The notes beneath the pieces are model-generated. The model saw only the letters and a program-made list of their open reading frames with translations, searched no databases and was not told the DNA's origin. DNA of 64,000 nucleotides from Russula earlei (taxonomy: Eukaryota > Basidiomycota > Agaricomycetes > Russulales > Russulaceae): contig JAGFNK010000217.1 in the NCBI GenBank assembly GCA_025769875.1, forward strand, positions 1 to 64,000, read 5' to 3'. Each line of letters starts with the position of its first letter. Within the stretch, counting starts at the first letter, position 1. This document shows positions 1 to 10,220 of the stretch, piece after piece. The position numbers were made by a program, and so were the translations under genes.

Positions 1-114
1 CGGTGCATGTGTGTATATTCATGGTGGTGTAAGAAGTATACGCATTGACATGACGATGAGAAAGGATTGACATGCAGTATAAAACAAGCGTAGTTCCGTC
101 GGCAGGATAATGAT

Positions 115-914
115 TTATTTCCCTTTCTTTGGAGGCTCCGCAGCCTTGGACTTTTGGTTCCACGGAACTGACAGGGTTGAGGAGCTGTAAGCGAGGCGAT
201 GGTCGCCAATGAGAATAGACGTACCTTCTTTGCACGATTCTTGCGCTCCTTGCGTAATTTGCGGGAAGCCTTTTCCACCTTGGGCGCAAGACCAGCCTAC
301 GCAGGCCGACCAAAAACGCACTCGTGAGCAAAAGATGCGTTGGGTGGGGGGGGTTGGGGGGGCGAGGGTTTAAGGAAAACGGGCAAAAAGCACTCACCCG
401 CACCAAGCGGTATCTGGGCTCAAACTTCTTTTGCGACTCCTCGTTGTCGTAGATCAGCGCAAAGCCGGTGCTGCGCCCACCGCCAAAGTGCGTCTTGAAT
501 CCGAAAGAGACGACGCGGGCCTTGTCGGCCTTGTAGATCAAGGCGAGCTTTTCGGACACCTCGTTCCGGGAGATCGGCGGTCGGGAGGGGTGGAGGACGT
601 CGACGACGAACTGACGGCGGGAGGAGGCGGTTCGTGGTGAATTTGCGAGTGCGGATGGTGACGGGGGCCGAATTATCCTGCCACAAAAAGAAGAAAAATC
701 GGAGTGAGCTCCGGTGCGTTCGTACGAGCACGAGCACGAGCAACTAGCGACTGCGACCACAAAACAGCAACAGCAAACAGGCGGGCGATCCTCGTCGTCA
801 TCCGGACGCGAGGGATCCATCCAGCCGTTCGACGCGTTTTTCCACTATACCGAGACACGTATCCCGGGGCCTCTAACTCCGGCATGAGCTCCAGTGAATG
901 ATACTCACCGCCAT
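115..914 (-). CDS. RPS24: 40S ribosomal protein S24 (eS24), with two apparent indels
   Basis: This is a structural protein of the small ribosomal subunit. Coding exons on the minus strand are 909-914 (only Met-Ala), 398-677, 225-296 and 115-167, each bounded by GT/AG. The translation carries family blocks such as [44 protein letters not shown] and the basic [13 protein letters not shown] tail, and is about 135 residues, as usual. Two breaks are visible. Near 620 two bases seem missing between the NRLL and RRQFVVD codons. Near 155 one A seems missing where the frame passes from FRGT into the lysine-rich tail. Neither can be spliced around. Because the protein is essential and otherwise intact, sequence error is my preferred reading, though a damaged extra copy is possible. 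Confidence 0.93.
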
Positions 915-953
915 GGTGTCGTCCTGCGATGCGCTACTTTGTCGATTTTTGAC

Positions 954-972
954 GGGGGGGGGGGGGGGGGGG
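954..972. repeat. Poly-G tract of 19 bases
   Basis: An uninterrupted run of 19 G (C on the eS24 sense strand) ends 40 bp upstream of the eS24 start codon, in its 5' leader or core promoter. It could be a pyrimidine-rich promoter element typical of ribosomal protein genes. Its length is likely unstable or miscalled. Confidence 0.9.
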
Positions 973-2240
973 TCCTGCGTTAACGTTGTGTGTCGCTGAT
1001 ACGGATTCGGAAGTCCGCTCGGAGATAGCCGAGTCAAAGCTCGGCGGCAGAGACGGCTCAGATCGGAACCTCGCGCCAATTGCCGTCGTGACGAAGCCAT
1101 GTGGCTAACCCCTTCCTTTTTTTAGCTAAGCAGCTTACCGATCCCGATCCCTCGTCACTCCGACTGGTATCCACATACATCTAAAGCACTCGCTGCGCAG
1201 TGCACACTGAACTCTGCTATTCTATACCATGAGCCTGAATGCCAGTTCATTCGCGCCATATGTAAGCTTTTATCCTCTTCCGATGCGTTGAATTCACCGC
1301 GACGATCGTTCCTCCTCCTTTCTTCGGTCTTCCACGCTCTGCCGCCCCAAAAACCAAGACACCACCCCCCGACGATCCCGGTCACCCGTCTCACCAACCC
1401 TCCACTTCACGCTTTACTCGTCCATGGTTCCCCACTCAGCCGTCTACGCGTGAGGTGACGTCCTACCAGTCGGGGGGAATCCCGACTTGGGAACGGCCAT
1501 TGGAGGTGGTGCAGGCGCCGACGAGGAGGCGGAGTCTCAGATACGAAACCAATGGGAGACACGCAATGGCCTCCGTGTCGATCTCCTCGCCATGTGGGCA
1601 TACCTCTTAGGACCGGTTTCCGGTGCGCGCTATGTCTCCGCTCTCCACCACCGTCGTTCGATAAAGCGAATCGTCATTTAGCATTTTGGCTTCTCGTCAT
1701 GGAGACTCACAACGACTTTGTCCGATTCCACGGTGTGCCGACTTAGACGTGTCTATTATGCCGCCCAACTAAATCGCATGTAGCGTACCAGTCGGCATTA
1801 CTGACTACTCCTCTTTTACTTTTGAGGATACTTGCATCACTCCTGCAGCTACCCACTTTTGTGCGGACTATACTTACACTGCTTCTCTTTTCTTCCATAT
1901 GCTTTATGGCGTACGTCCCTTCCAAATGTTATCGAGAATTCCGCTGATGTCAGTGCATTAGATTCCGCGCCCACACTGATGCGTCCCGCAACGGACTATC
2001 GCGATTTCACATCCCGTACATTGGGCTGCTGGCCGAGCGCTGGCTGGATGAAGAGTAATTGGCGCATGTGGCATCATGCGACTCTCCAGGGATAGCCATT
2101 GGCAAGAGACGAGCAGCAGCTCACCCCGCATGCTGCTTCGTGGCTCTTTCTATACACCATGATGGTCAGAATGAGATTAGGAACGGCAGTCAGACATTTC
2201 CCACCATAGCAATGCAATGAAATACAAAACGAATTACACA
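973..2240. other. Intergenic, no gene recognised
   Basis: About 1.27 kb between the eS24 promoter and the 3' end of the next minus-strand gene. Open frames are short (under 90 codons), lack recognisable domains and do not join across plausible splice sites. The first few hundred bases must hold the eS24 promoter. I see nothing else that can be supported. Confidence 0.6.
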
Positions 2241-3263
2241 TCAGCTAGCGCTACATGAACACGTGCCTGCGTGAAGTACGATAGGTGTGAGGATATCAAT
2301 AGTGCTAGGGTGGAGAGGGTAAAACCGCCCTGGTTCCAAGGCATATGCCCACGACGTTTATACCTGACTTGCATGCCATCATGCTATACTCCCCAACGAG
2401 CGCCTTGAGTAAAGGCTCGCAGTCCCCAATAATGGCGTCTGTAAGGTTCTCTAAGGCATCAAGTATCTCATCTAGAATGCACTTGATATTGTAGACGACT
2501 GGCCAGAATCAGCAACACGAAGGGAGTTGTAAAAAAACATGACATACTCGGCCCAAGGACGGGATACAAGTATGGTATGTCGTTGCATATCTTGGCGATA
2601 GAATCGAGGACTCGCTTGCAAAGGTCGATTATCTCCTTGACAAGTTTTTCAACATCATCGTATTCATTATAGTGGGCGCGCCCTTTGTCAGCACCTAGTT
2701 GACGGAGTGTTGTCGTGAAGCCCTGAGAGTTAGTGTGGAAGTCTGTGAGCGCCGAGGCACATTTTTGTTCAAATTTATATCTGTCCTTCTGCCTTGAAGG
2801 TGGAGCCTGAGAAGAATATGCTTCTGTACGTGCCGAGCTTAACGCACATTACTGAAAAGGAGATGGAGCACTCACCGAGTGTTTGGGCGTTGTCATACGC
2901 CCTCGAGTAATAACCGTTGAGGATGTCGATTTGTTGCACAACAGCGTCAAAGTTGATATCGCCACTGCGAGTATATGCTCGAGCAAGTATATGTGACTCA
3001 GTAGAGGAATGAGGGTAGTGATACGAAACATTAGCATGTCTTGAATGTGGCTCCCGGGGTACAGTGGGCCGCACTTTTGAATTCTTAGACTTGAGGATAC
3101 GGACCGAACGTCCTTTGACATGAGGCAAATCCATAGTCCGGGATGACGGAGAGCGTTCAGTGGGCCGGGCAAGAGCGGACGACGGTAGAGCCCGTGGAAA
3201 TGCTATCAACGCGACGAAGGCGGCGTGCGCAGCGACGAGGAGAATCCGATAGAGAGGTGACAT
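2241..3263 (-). CDS. Secreted helical protein of unknown function
   Basis: Four exons on the minus strand (2876-3263, 2548-2823, 2364-2498, 2241-2266) join in phase to about 274 residues. The start gives a classic signal peptide: MSPLYRILLVAAHAAFVALI, then small residues. A basic Ser/Arg-rich stretch follows, then amphipathic helices with four or five spaced cysteines (QKCASAL, IIDLCKRVLD, NIKCILDEILDAL, IIGDCEPLLKAL). The short last exon gives the tail ACKSGTCSCSAS. I cannot name the family. The signal peptide and lack of other hydrophobic segments suggest export. Splice phases are consistent throughout, so the model is better supported than the function. Confidence 0.75.
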
Positions 3264-3661
3264 GTTGTCTGTGGAACGAGGAGCTGCGTGTAGATTGCGG
3301 GATAAAGAAACAACGCGTCAAGCGTTAGAGAGAGAGAAAGCAGGCAGCCTTTGAGGCGAATGAGTGGGAGTGAAAAAGAAAGAATAAACGATGGAATGTG
3401 AACAGGCTTAGACGACTTTAAAGGCACCAAAACTGTATTTGTGTATCGACCAAAGAGAGGACCAAATAAACATCGCATTAAACGCGTCCCATCATGTGAC
3501 CTGGTAGTAACACTTCTGAACTAAACAAACGATAACGATAGAGATAATTAATAATGAAACGCAAACTGTACTTGTACGAAAAGTTTTTTAAAAAATCGTC
3601 CGGAATACGTCGGTCACAAAACCACCTGTCCGTTTATGGGTATAAGGTCTGACACATCTAT
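3264..3661. other. Intergenic: promoter of the secreted helical protein
   Basis: About 400 bp between the start of the gene to the left and the stop of the CPL1-like gene to the right, both minus strand. It should hold the promoter of the former and the 3' end of the latter. No distinct motif stands out. Confidence 0.5.
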
Positions 3662-5137
3662 CTAGAGTGGGATACAGGCAGAGCCATTCCTTGCGAGTTT
3701 GTAGCCACGCATACAATTATAAACTGTCAGAGAATTCAGCTGGACCAGAACATGGGAGTCATAGTAATCATTAACGTACCTGCGCAATGGCCAGCTTCGC
3801 ATCCTACGTTCCATGCACCACGAATGGCTGTACAATCCTGGCCCGTGCCTGTTGAAGAGCATCCACCACATGACTGGAGTTCATGCATAGGGTCTATGCA
3901 CTCGTAGTCCGAAGGACCATGGATACCATATATGGGGCAAGCAGTCATTTCATTAGGACACAAAGTATCGACGCGAAGTTTCTGCCTCCGCTGCATGTGA
4001 CGATAGTAGGAGGGCTTAAGGGGTTGCGGAGACGGAGGAGTTGGGATCAATTGACAGTGATTACTGGAAGTATTCCATTCCCATCCAGAAGGGCATTGCT
4101 GAGACGGAGGAGTTGGGATCAATTGACAGCGATTGCTGGAACTATTCCATTCCCATCCAGAAGGGCATTGCTGAGACGGAGGAGTTGGGATCGATAGACA
4201 GCGATTGCTGGAACTATTCCATTCCCATCCAGGAGGGCATTGCTGAGACGGAGGAGTTGGGATTGATTGACAGCGATTGCTGGAACTATTCCATTCCCAC
4301 CCAGAGGGGCATTGCTGAGACGGAGGAGTTGGGATCAATTGACAGTGATTGCTGGAACTATTCCATTCCCATCCAGAAGGGCATTGCTGAGACGGAGGAG
4401 TTGAGATCACTTGACACTGATGGCTGGAACTATTCCATTCCCATCCAGAAGGGCATTGCGGAGGAGGTTGATTACGGTGGTAAGGGAGACAGCATTTCGA
4501 TCCGACGTCCCAGTACCATCCAACCTGGGGGCACTGCCGACCTACGGGAGGCTGTGGGCGATTGGGTGGCCCGCCTTTCGGAAGGCAGGTGTTTTTGGGC
4601 TGATACCTAGACAGATGACGTTAAAGGACTTTGCATGACGTCAGATGAGATGTGCCCTCACCAAAACTGGTCATTAGAGCAGCTTTGTGGTCCGGAGGGA
4701 GGAGGGGCAGAGCAGCAACCTTCGTTGACGTTCCATGAATGGCCGTTTTGGCATGTCGGGGTTGGTTTGCTCGGCGGAGGGGGAGCATTTGGGAGGCAGC
4801 AAGACTTATCTATGAGAGAAGACAAGGTAAATATTGATCAAGAGGTGGCATGGCACAAGAACATACTATCAGACCAATACCAGGTTTCGGTATCAGAAGT
4901 AGGGCAGCTTTTCCCGGGCCTATCAATGGACAAAACAGATCAATATGGTCACAGGATCAATAAATTATTGACTGACGGTGGCCTGGAGGGGCTCTGGGGG
5001 ACGTGCTTGGGAACACAGCAGGCCGTTTTGTCGTACCAAAATTCGTGGGACTGACAGTTGGACCCTTGAGCCATCACGGAAGGGAGGAGCGAGAGAAATA
5101 TAGCGAGCGGGACGAGAAAGCGAGGAAGGACAGACAT
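3662..5137 (-). CDS. CPL1/priA-like cysteine-rich secreted protein with tandem repeats
   Basis: Exons 4977-5137, 4867-4919, 4662-4809, 3780-4606 and 3662-3723 (minus) join in phase to 416 residues. A signal peptide (MSVLPRFLVPLAIFLSLLPS) is followed by Cys-Trp modules of the type CxxxxFWYDKTACCVP and CPxxxWYWDVGSKCCLP. Then come near-identical 24-residue repeats with the core CPSGWEWNSSSNRC, and a C-terminal domain with SCGGCSSTGxGQDC and GAWNVGCEAGHC, which matches the CPL1-like domain of fungal priA proteins. Each repeat carries an N-x-S glycosylation sequon. CPL1 of Cryptococcus is a secreted effector and priA of Lentinula is developmentally expressed; a cell-surface or secreted role here is inference. 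The first donor is GTCAGT, weaker than usual. Confidence 0.88.
4031..4462. repeat. Six tandem 72 bp repeats inside the CPL1-like gene
   Basis: The phrase GACGGAGGAGTTG recurs at 4031, 4103, 4175, 4247, 4319 and 4391, an exact 72 bp period with few substitutions. Each unit encodes 24 residues on the minus strand, so copy number can change without breaking the frame. This is a coding minisatellite. Confidence 0.95.
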
Positions 5138-5670
5138 TGTGAAAGAAAGAGTGGAGTGGGAAAAGAGCGAGAGAAACAAAATGGGACAAGACTGATGAGA
5201 AGTTGGGCGGCGATAGACCACCTTATAAGGCTTCACCAGGCCGGTTTCAGTCGGTGTTATGATGGAGTTGCGCACAAAGTCAGGCGCAAAAACAAGAGAC
5301 GATCCTGATATTGATTGCTGATCACTTGATGGTAACCCACAAGGCAAGGAACGCAGACCCACAAGGCAGACAATGGTTCCTTGTTCACACCCTTCCTCGT
5401 CGCGATCAAGCCTCCGCATAGCACACCTCCAGGCAGGGCAAGAAAGGGTCAGAGTTACGAGTCGGTCAGTTACGTTAGACCTCCCTTCTCACACCGTAAC
5501 CTGAAGGGGTAAGTTCCTATATGTTGTGGCGTCGCTGCGTCGGTCATCCTCTGCCATCTCACACGGGTCTGCATGTGGCACCGACGTGATGGTCATCACG
5601 TGATTCTGCCATCGTCACCAAACACACACAACGCAGGGCTCAATCTGTCAAGTCCTCCGTTATCAACGAA
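5138..5670. promoter_or_regulatory. Divergent promoter region between CPL1-like gene and NIP7
   Basis: The 533 bp stretch separates two divergent start codons, so it must carry both promoters. It includes GATGGTCATCACGTGATTC near 5590-5606, containing a CACGTG E-box flanked by TCA/TGA. The box may be bound by a bHLH factor; this is sequence inference only. Confidence 0.5.
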
Positions 5671-6481
5671 ATGCGCCCGTTGACAGAGGATGAAAGCAAG
5701 GCTGTGTTCGAAAAGCTTGCCAATTATGTCGTACGTGGCCCCTTCTTTCTCCAGTCCTCTTGTATTAATCATCCTCCTGGAAAAGGGAAAAAACCTTGTG
5801 CATCTGGTAGACAGGCAAGACGAAGCTCATTGTTTTCGCTTGCACAGAGACCGTGTTTATTATGTCTCTGAAGCCTCCATGCGACTTGGCATCTCGGTTT
5901 CTCGGTCAAACCTTATCAGCCTAGGCACCTGCCTCGGAAAATTCAGTAAATCGGGGAAATTCAAACTGCACATAACTTCCCTGGACTACCTCGCTCAGTA
6001 TGCAAAATATAAAGTAAGCCCAGAGTCAATCCAAATAACACCTTGGCACAAATAATCACGAGGAGGTATGGGTCAAACCGAACGGGGAAATGCCTTTTCT
6101 ATACGGTAATCATGTCCTCAAAGCCCATCTGGGCCGTATCACCGAGGACACACCCGAGCATCAGGGTGTCGTCGTGTACAACATGAATGACATCCCATTG
6201 GTAAATAGCTTCGGGTTCCACACTCCGCCGTTATTCAATGCCTGTCCTGCAGGGATTCGGAGTGACAGCCAGGTCAACAATGGACACACGAAAATTGGAC
6301 CCAACAGCTATCGTTGTTTTCCATCAAGCGTACGTAGCTGCAGACATGCTCCCCCTCCTTTGTTTTGTTCAAAGTTTCACTTGTTCTAGGGATGTCGGAG
6401 AGTACCTTCGAGACGAGGTAAAAAGGCCGTTGTCCTGCCATTAGAAACCAACTGACGTGTGCACAGGATACATTGTTCTGA
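5671..6481 (+). CDS. NIP7: 60S ribosome assembly factor NIP7
   Basis: NIP7 binds pre-60S particles and is needed for 27S pre-rRNA processing and 60S export. Six exons (5671-5730, 5786-6013, 6066-6200, 6253-6329, 6390-6417, 6467-6481) give exactly 180 residues, the normal length. Family blocks are easily seen: [19 protein letters not shown] at the start, [47 protein letters not shown] and, in the PUA domain, [19 protein letters not shown], ending in EYLRDEDTLF. The second residue of the KNLVHL block region is Val-Gly rather than Ile-Gly, from a splice at GTC/GTACGT. No frame problem is visible. Confidence 0.97.
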
Positions 6482-6549
6482 TATGTTGTTCATTGTTTAC
6501 ATAATAATTAAGCCGTAGAAACGCGTGTGACGGACATACTTTACTCTCC

Positions 6550-9500
6550 ATGACTTCTAACGACCTCTGTCAAAAGTGGTTAGACCTCCCTAACGACGAG
6601 CTTGATACGTCCACCATCAATGACGTTCTCGGTGCTATCACAGATGACCTTTGGGTCGTAGCAGCCGTTGCAGACAGAATCATCAACAACCCCCGTCCCT
6701 CATACGACCTCCTCGCAGTAGCACTCGAGAGATCTGAAAACACAGTAGAACGGTTGCGAAACTCATTCGCATCGCAAGACTCCGAGGAAATAATCGCTTC
6801 TGGTGGCCACTACCCATCGCCTGTCTATGCAGACGACGACATAGCGTCCTACTTCCGTGAGAACCCATCCCACGCTCGAATATGCCTGCTTCGATCTGTT
6901 CTTCTGGATAGAAAAGATAGAGTCGATACATTCGTGGAGATGTTTGGCAAAAATGTTGCGGCGCACGGTGAATCAGAGACCTCGGCAGATTCGGACGATG
7001 ACCCTTGGCTTGACACCGAAGACGCAGCAATCAACCAACCGTCATCCGGAACTGCTCCCCCACTATCCCTATCCACCTTCCTTTCACAAAGACTTGTAGA
7101 CTCGGCCTGTCTACTTGCCGCGAAGGAATCTTTTGGCCCCCTTCAAGTCTTATTCAAGCGACACGGCCCCTCCATCTGGCCTTGCCGGCTCACTATCCTT
7201 GCGTGCGTTCCTGCGCATGTGTCCCCTTCGTATTACCAGGAAATCCTACCTAAGCTTGATCTTTCCCAAGATGAGGAGCACCAATCACCTATCGAAGCCT
7301 GGAGACCGGTGTTGGATTGGACCGAATTCCCAATCGTACAAGCCGCACTTGGTACTTCCGGCTACCACGTCACGGTCTCGCAAGGTCAACTCTCGACACC
7401 ATCCATAGACGAAACACCCTTGCCAATGTCGTCTCAAGAGCTCGCTTCCTGGTATCGACAGCGAATACAAAACATTCTCGATTCGACTGGAATGGTCGAC
7501 GTTGCCCTTTCGATGTCGCAGCACGCTACCTCTCAGGGCATTCCCGGTCTCGATGAACTTGGAGAAGAGCTTAGTCTCCTCTCTCGACTTGTCTACGATG
7601 CGCAGGGCGCCGCTGAAGATGTACCCGAGGAGGATTGGACCCTTGAACAGTGGAAGAACATGGATTCGCTGGCTGTCGTCCGCGCAATGCTCGCCCTCTC
7701 CACTCCTGAGACCTTGGTCGCCGATATCCGAAAGTTCGTATTACCGTATCTTTTTGTGCTGGAATCCCGCGCAGAACGTGCCGGAGCTCCCAATCCAAAC
7801 ATCTCGTCGCAGTTACTTCACGACTTCGTTTTGGGAGCTCCTTTGGAGATGGTGGCCCGCATTTTTGAAGAGTCCAAACCCACTCTACCTCCGGGCCAGC
7901 GCTTGATTGCGGATAATGAAGATATGGCACGACTTGCCCTCGCCTGCTTGTATGGCAGCGATAGCATCGACGAGTGGCATATCATGAGCCAAATCTTTGA
8001 GTGTCTTCCGGCCTGGGACGGCGCTTCTGGCAACGAGGATTCTGACGCCGTGGAGATGACACTCACGTCATTAGGGATGTATGTCACACCGACGACTGCC
8101 AGGCCGAAATGTACGCCCTCGGATCTCTTCCTTTTTTTCCGGCCATTACCACTGTCCTCGCTATCTCGTGCCTTGGACATCTTGGATACGCACCTTGAAT
8201 CCGCGGAGATTCTCTCAAGATGGGATGCTCCTGCTCCGTTGCGCTGGCTCCTCCAAAGCGGCAACGACAACAGCAGCCAACGTGCACGAGCCGTCCGCAT
8301 GGCTCGGCGTATTGGTATTGGCACAAATCGCGCTTTGCATAGCCAGGACGACTGGGAGTGGCTGTTAGAAGATATGTTGAGGTTGTGCCGTACAAATGAC
8401 AATGGCTTACGAAGTGCCTTTGGCCTTCTGTCACGGACGGAGATTCTCAGCATCTTCCTTAGTGGTCTTCTCAGTACAGGGCGCAAGTTTCTGTTCCCGT
8501 TTCGTTCTCAAGCTTTTGATTGACATGTGTTTTCTTTCAGAATTGAACGTAGCCAAAAGTTTGTTACGATCGAAAAAGTCTGCGCTGTCCATAGATGATC
8601 AGGTGGTTGAGGAAATATGTTTGATATCCTCCAGAGAATTTTACGACAACGCCAGTTCAGGAAACTACAAATTTGGTGATATGAAGCTCGCTTACGACTG
8701 GTGCGAAGAATATGCTTAACTTGCCATGTTGCACTGACCTTATCCTCCCATAGCTTATCGATTCCGTCGCGTTCCGAAACTGTGATTCGTGAACAGGAAT
8801 TTATTGAAGCCACGTCTCGCATCACGTCATTCAACGTCGAGTCGCGCCCCGGTGTCCCTTTATCCCCCATCGAGATCCGTCTCACGAAGGATCGCTTGTC
8901 CTTGGTCTCTCGCATCCTGTCGAGTAACGGTGACGCATACAAATTCCAAGAAGTTATCCTCGAGCTTGTCGACAAACTCGGGTTTCGGGGTCATGCCGTC
9001 CCTCGCGTGAAAACCTTGGCCATGATGGCGGACACCGCCCTCCAGGCAGAAGATTTTGCGCAAGCCTTTGCGGCCGCCAATACCATGATCGACACGGTAT
9101 CGCAGCTCTGCTCGTCGCCGGATATATCGCAAGAAGAGTCGAACGACGCCAAGGAAGTCTGTTGGGTGTCCTGCTTCCAACTCGGGCGCCAAACCGAGTT
9201 CCCGGACGCGCCGAAGAGGCTCCGCCTGTTGGGTCACGCGCTCGAGTTTTGCCCCGCAGACCGACTGCCCGAGATCCTTGCAGCCTGGCGTCGACTCGAA
9301 AAGGAAGAGATCACCCGGTATCTCGAGGGCAAAGGCAAGGGCAAGGGTGTCACACTCCCCGGCCGCAGCGGACAGGGCCTCTTCTCTTCCACCACCGCCA
9401 CTCGGATGCGTCAGCCGGGCGCTCTCGCGCCATCCCTCGCGTCTCGGCTACAAAACATACACCTCCCGACGTCTCCCCTCGTGATGGCGGACAGTGCGGC

Positions 9501-9714
9501 GATCGCGGACACGTTCAGCCGTGTCGCTTCCAAGTTTCCCTTCTCCAAGACGCGCCCGCAAGCAAACCGAGCCCAATCCCCGCAAGGCGACGGCCAACGC
9601 CACGCACGTGGGGAAGACGCCGGCTGGCCTTCGCTTGATCGAGAAGAGGTTTCTGCGCAGGCCTCGAGGGCTTTGCAGAGGGGGATCGGGTGGTTGATTG
9701 GCGCGGATGAGTGA
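6550..9714 (+). CDS. Sec39-domain protein (Dsl1 tethering complex / NBAS-like)
   Basis: Exons 6550-8473, 8541-8700 and 8754-9714 encode 1,014 residues. Sec39 is a subunit of the ER-resident Dsl1 tether that captures COPI vesicles returning from the Golgi; the animal relative is NBAS. The family is alpha-solenoid, and the protein is helix-rich throughout. The best matches are late: NYKFGDMKLAYDCLSIP across the second splice, EFIEATSRITSF, and HALEFCPADRLPEILAAWR, which resembles the Sec39 C-terminal block. The last 130 residues are basic and probably disordered. It starts 68 bp behind the NIP7 stop on the same strand, so the two transcripts probably abut. Family assignment is from memory of these motifs. 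Confidence 0.85.
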
Positions 9715-10220
9715 TTAGGTTCTGGGGTCATTTATTTACATTCGTGACGTGTCTCAGGATGGTAACTTCCATGGGGTTTTGCGAGACCGTCTTTTATGGA
9801 ACCCGCACTTATTTATGGCGCAGGCGCAGGAGTACATTCACATTTGCATAGATGCAAATGATGAAACGCATGAGGATGAAATGGGCGCTCCATAGTGCCA
9901 TTGAGGGTCGGTATACAGTACATCACAGTAACGAGCACAGATACCGAGTTGGAGTACAGACGTCAAATACGCCTCAAAGGGGAGGGACCAGCATTACAAA
10001 CGAAGAGAAATCCCCATTACAAAACAAATAGAGAAAATAGAAAATATAAGTGGGCTGGTGTCGCGCAAGGCGCAAGACAGTATCAAAGAAAGAAAGGGTG
10101 AACACAACACCAAATAGCGATAAGATTAGGATGGAATGAAGGGAAGACGACATACAGTAGGGAACGCAAGCCATTGTCTCGAGTCACCTTTTATCAAATA
10201 GGTTGAAATTCGGAAATGGG
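9715..10220. other. Convergent 3' region
   Basis: About 500 bp between the Sec39 stop and the stop of the minus-strand gene that follows. No coding potential or repeat stands out. It probably holds the two 3' UTRs and termination signals. Confidence 0.5.

Noticed and set aside
115..914. Compensating frameshifts in eS24
   Set aside because: The two losses sum to three bases, but the region between them would be read in a frame with stops, and the conserved protein lies in the restored frame.
4031..4462. CRISPR-like regular repeat
   Set aside because: Units are head-to-tail without spacers, lie inside a coding exon, and the organism is a fungus.
4041..4610. Long plus-strand frame of about 189 codons with strong internal repetition
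   Set aside because: It is the complement of the 72 bp minisatellite in the CPL1-like gene. The minus frame has signal peptide, cysteines and a conserved domain.
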